5,049 bases of DNA from contig JBKGZW010000192.1 in NCBI GenBank assembly GCA_046543225.1, positions 1 to 5,049 on the forward strand. The letters are read 5' to 3'. Position 1 is the stretch's first letter. Each line of letters starts with the position of its first letter. Under the pieces are notes generated by a model, which did not search any database, was not told where the DNA came from, and saw only the letters and a list, made by a program, of their open reading frames with translations. Positions 4,557-5,049 of the stretch are shown in pieces. Source of the stretch: SKKL01 sp046543225. Lineage in GTDB: Bacteria > Actinomycetota > Acidimicrobiia > Acidimicrobiales > SKKL01. Both the position numbers and the translations under genes were made by a program.

Positions 4557-5049
4557 ATGAGCGCCACCAGCACCGCATCCTCCGCCGCCCGTCCCACGCC
4601 ACGACTGGTGACCAGGGCCCTGCACCGCCGCTCGGTCGCGGTCCTCGCCACGGTCTCGGCGGCGGGGCGACCCCACGCGGCCACCGTCGTCTTCTGCGCG
4701 GTGGACCACCAGCTCTACGTGAGCACCCTCCGGTCGAGCCGCAAGGGCCGCAACCTCGACCAGAACCCGTGGGTCGGCGTCGTGGTCCCGGTGCGTCGCC
4801 TCCCGGTCGGTCCTCCGTCGTCGATCCAGTTCCAGGGGAGGGCCGAGGTGCTCGACCCCGACGACGACGAGATCACCCGACTGGTGGACGCGGGGGAGCT
4901 GACGGCCATCACCGGCCACGGCGAGCTCGAGCTCCCCGACGGGTGCTTCGTAAGGATCACGCCGGTGGGACCCATCCACACCTATGGGCTCGGCCTCTCG
5001 CTGCGGCGCCTCATCCGGGACCCGCTCAACGCCGGCGGCTCGGTGGAGC
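4557..5049 (+). CDS. Pyridoxamine 5'-phosphate oxidase-family (FMN-binding split barrel) protein, C-terminus cut by window edge
   Basis: The frame from ATG 4557 is open for 164 codons to the window edge. After a Ser/Ala/Thr/Pro-rich start (1-15), residues 25-60 have the split-barrel pattern SVAVLATVSAAGRPHAATVV followed by LYVSTL. SSRKGRNLDQNP (60-71) matches the family segment whose basic residues usually hold the FMN phosphate. The strands WVGVVVPV (72-79) and IQFQGRAEVLD (90-100) follow, then FVRITPVGPIHTYGLG (131-146). These proteins bind FMN, or F420/haem in relatives, and reduce or oxidise small substrates; which one applies is not visible. The family is usually around 150-180 residues, so only the tail should be missing. 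No ribosome site is visible before the ATG, and no in-frame ATG or GTG lies upstream in the gap. The gene is probably controlled by the divergent AraC-type regulator. Confidence 0.85.
   Translation, partial: MSATSTASSAARPTPRLVTRALHRRSVAVLATVSAAGRPHAATVVFCAVDHQLYVSTLRSSRKGRNLDQNPWVGVVVPVRRLPVGPPSSIQFQGRAEVLDPDDDEITRLVDAGELTAITGHGELELPDGCFVRITPVGPIHTYGLGLSLRRLIRDPLNAGGSVE

Noticed and set aside
4499..4559. Possible plus-strand starts ATG 4499 and ATG 4520 for the right-hand gene.
   Set aside because: Both are in another frame, giving an Arg/Pro/Gly-rich product; the frame from 4557 gives a clear FMN split-barrel sequence.
3442..4602. A 386-codon minus-strand frame overlapping the AraC-type regulator.
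   Set aside because: It covers the same DNA as a regulator with a complete family pattern, and its product is Arg/Pro-rich low complexity.
4476..4979. N-terminal extension of the regulator to an ATG at 4979 (486 residues in total).
   Set aside because: The added 168 residues show no domain, run antisense through the flavoprotein gene, and the family N-terminus begins at the ATG at 4475, which has its own -10 box.
1..5049. A new defence, biosynthetic or mobile system in the window.
   Set aside because: The genes belong to common families with no shared pathway visible, and there are no integrase, transposase, direct terminal repeats, CRISPR units or tRNA-like attachment site. The ATPase plus CFYCG pair is the only candidate and is cut by the edge.

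Overview
The window is GC-rich (about 70% by eye), densely packed bacterial chromosome. Its codons end almost always in G or C, start codons are probably leaderless for at least two genes, and the protein types are typical of Actinomycetota. These types are an AAA_16 ATPase with an NPY-x-PGAGTPP-x-LVGRD-like N-terminus, a cupin_6/AraC regulator, and a secreted Thr/Pro-linker propeller protein with a Cys-Cys pair. I would guess Acidimicrobiia, but that rests on family resemblance recalled from memory, not on a marker gene. I see no tRNA, rRNA, CRISPR, insertion sequence or phage gene.

Layout, left to right. Positions 1-120 (minus) hold the start of a small gene with a CFYCG zinc-knuckle/HNH-like motif, cut by the window edge. 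At 126-1289 (minus) is an ORC/Cdc6-like AAA+ ATPase with a C-terminal winged helix; its last codons carry the ribosome binding site of the small gene, so the two look like one operon. A 92-base gap (1290-1381) contains a leaderless-type promoter for the ATPase and two back-to-back hairpins at the end of the next gene. At 1382-2572 (minus) is a membrane-anchored, probably extracytoplasmic beta-propeller-like protein. At 2618-3445 (minus) is a crotonase-superfamily enzyme whose active-site residues fit an enoyl-CoA isomerase better than a hydratase. At 3519-4475 (minus) is an AraC-type regulator with a cupin_6 sensor domain. From 4557 to the right edge (plus) runs a divergently transcribed FMN-binding split-barrel (PNPOx-family) protein, open at the edge.

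The clearest functional unit is the divergent regulator/flavoprotein pair around the 81-base region 4476-4556. The regulator probably controls itself and its divergent neighbour, and possibly the acyl-CoA enzyme 73 bases behind it. The propeller protein and the ATPase with its small partner look like separate units read in the same direction. I found no convincing new multi-gene system. The points most worth checking are the active-site swap in the crotonase, two -10 boxes placed exactly six bases before start codons, the lone vicinal cysteine pair, and the truncated CFYCG gene coupled to the ATPase.
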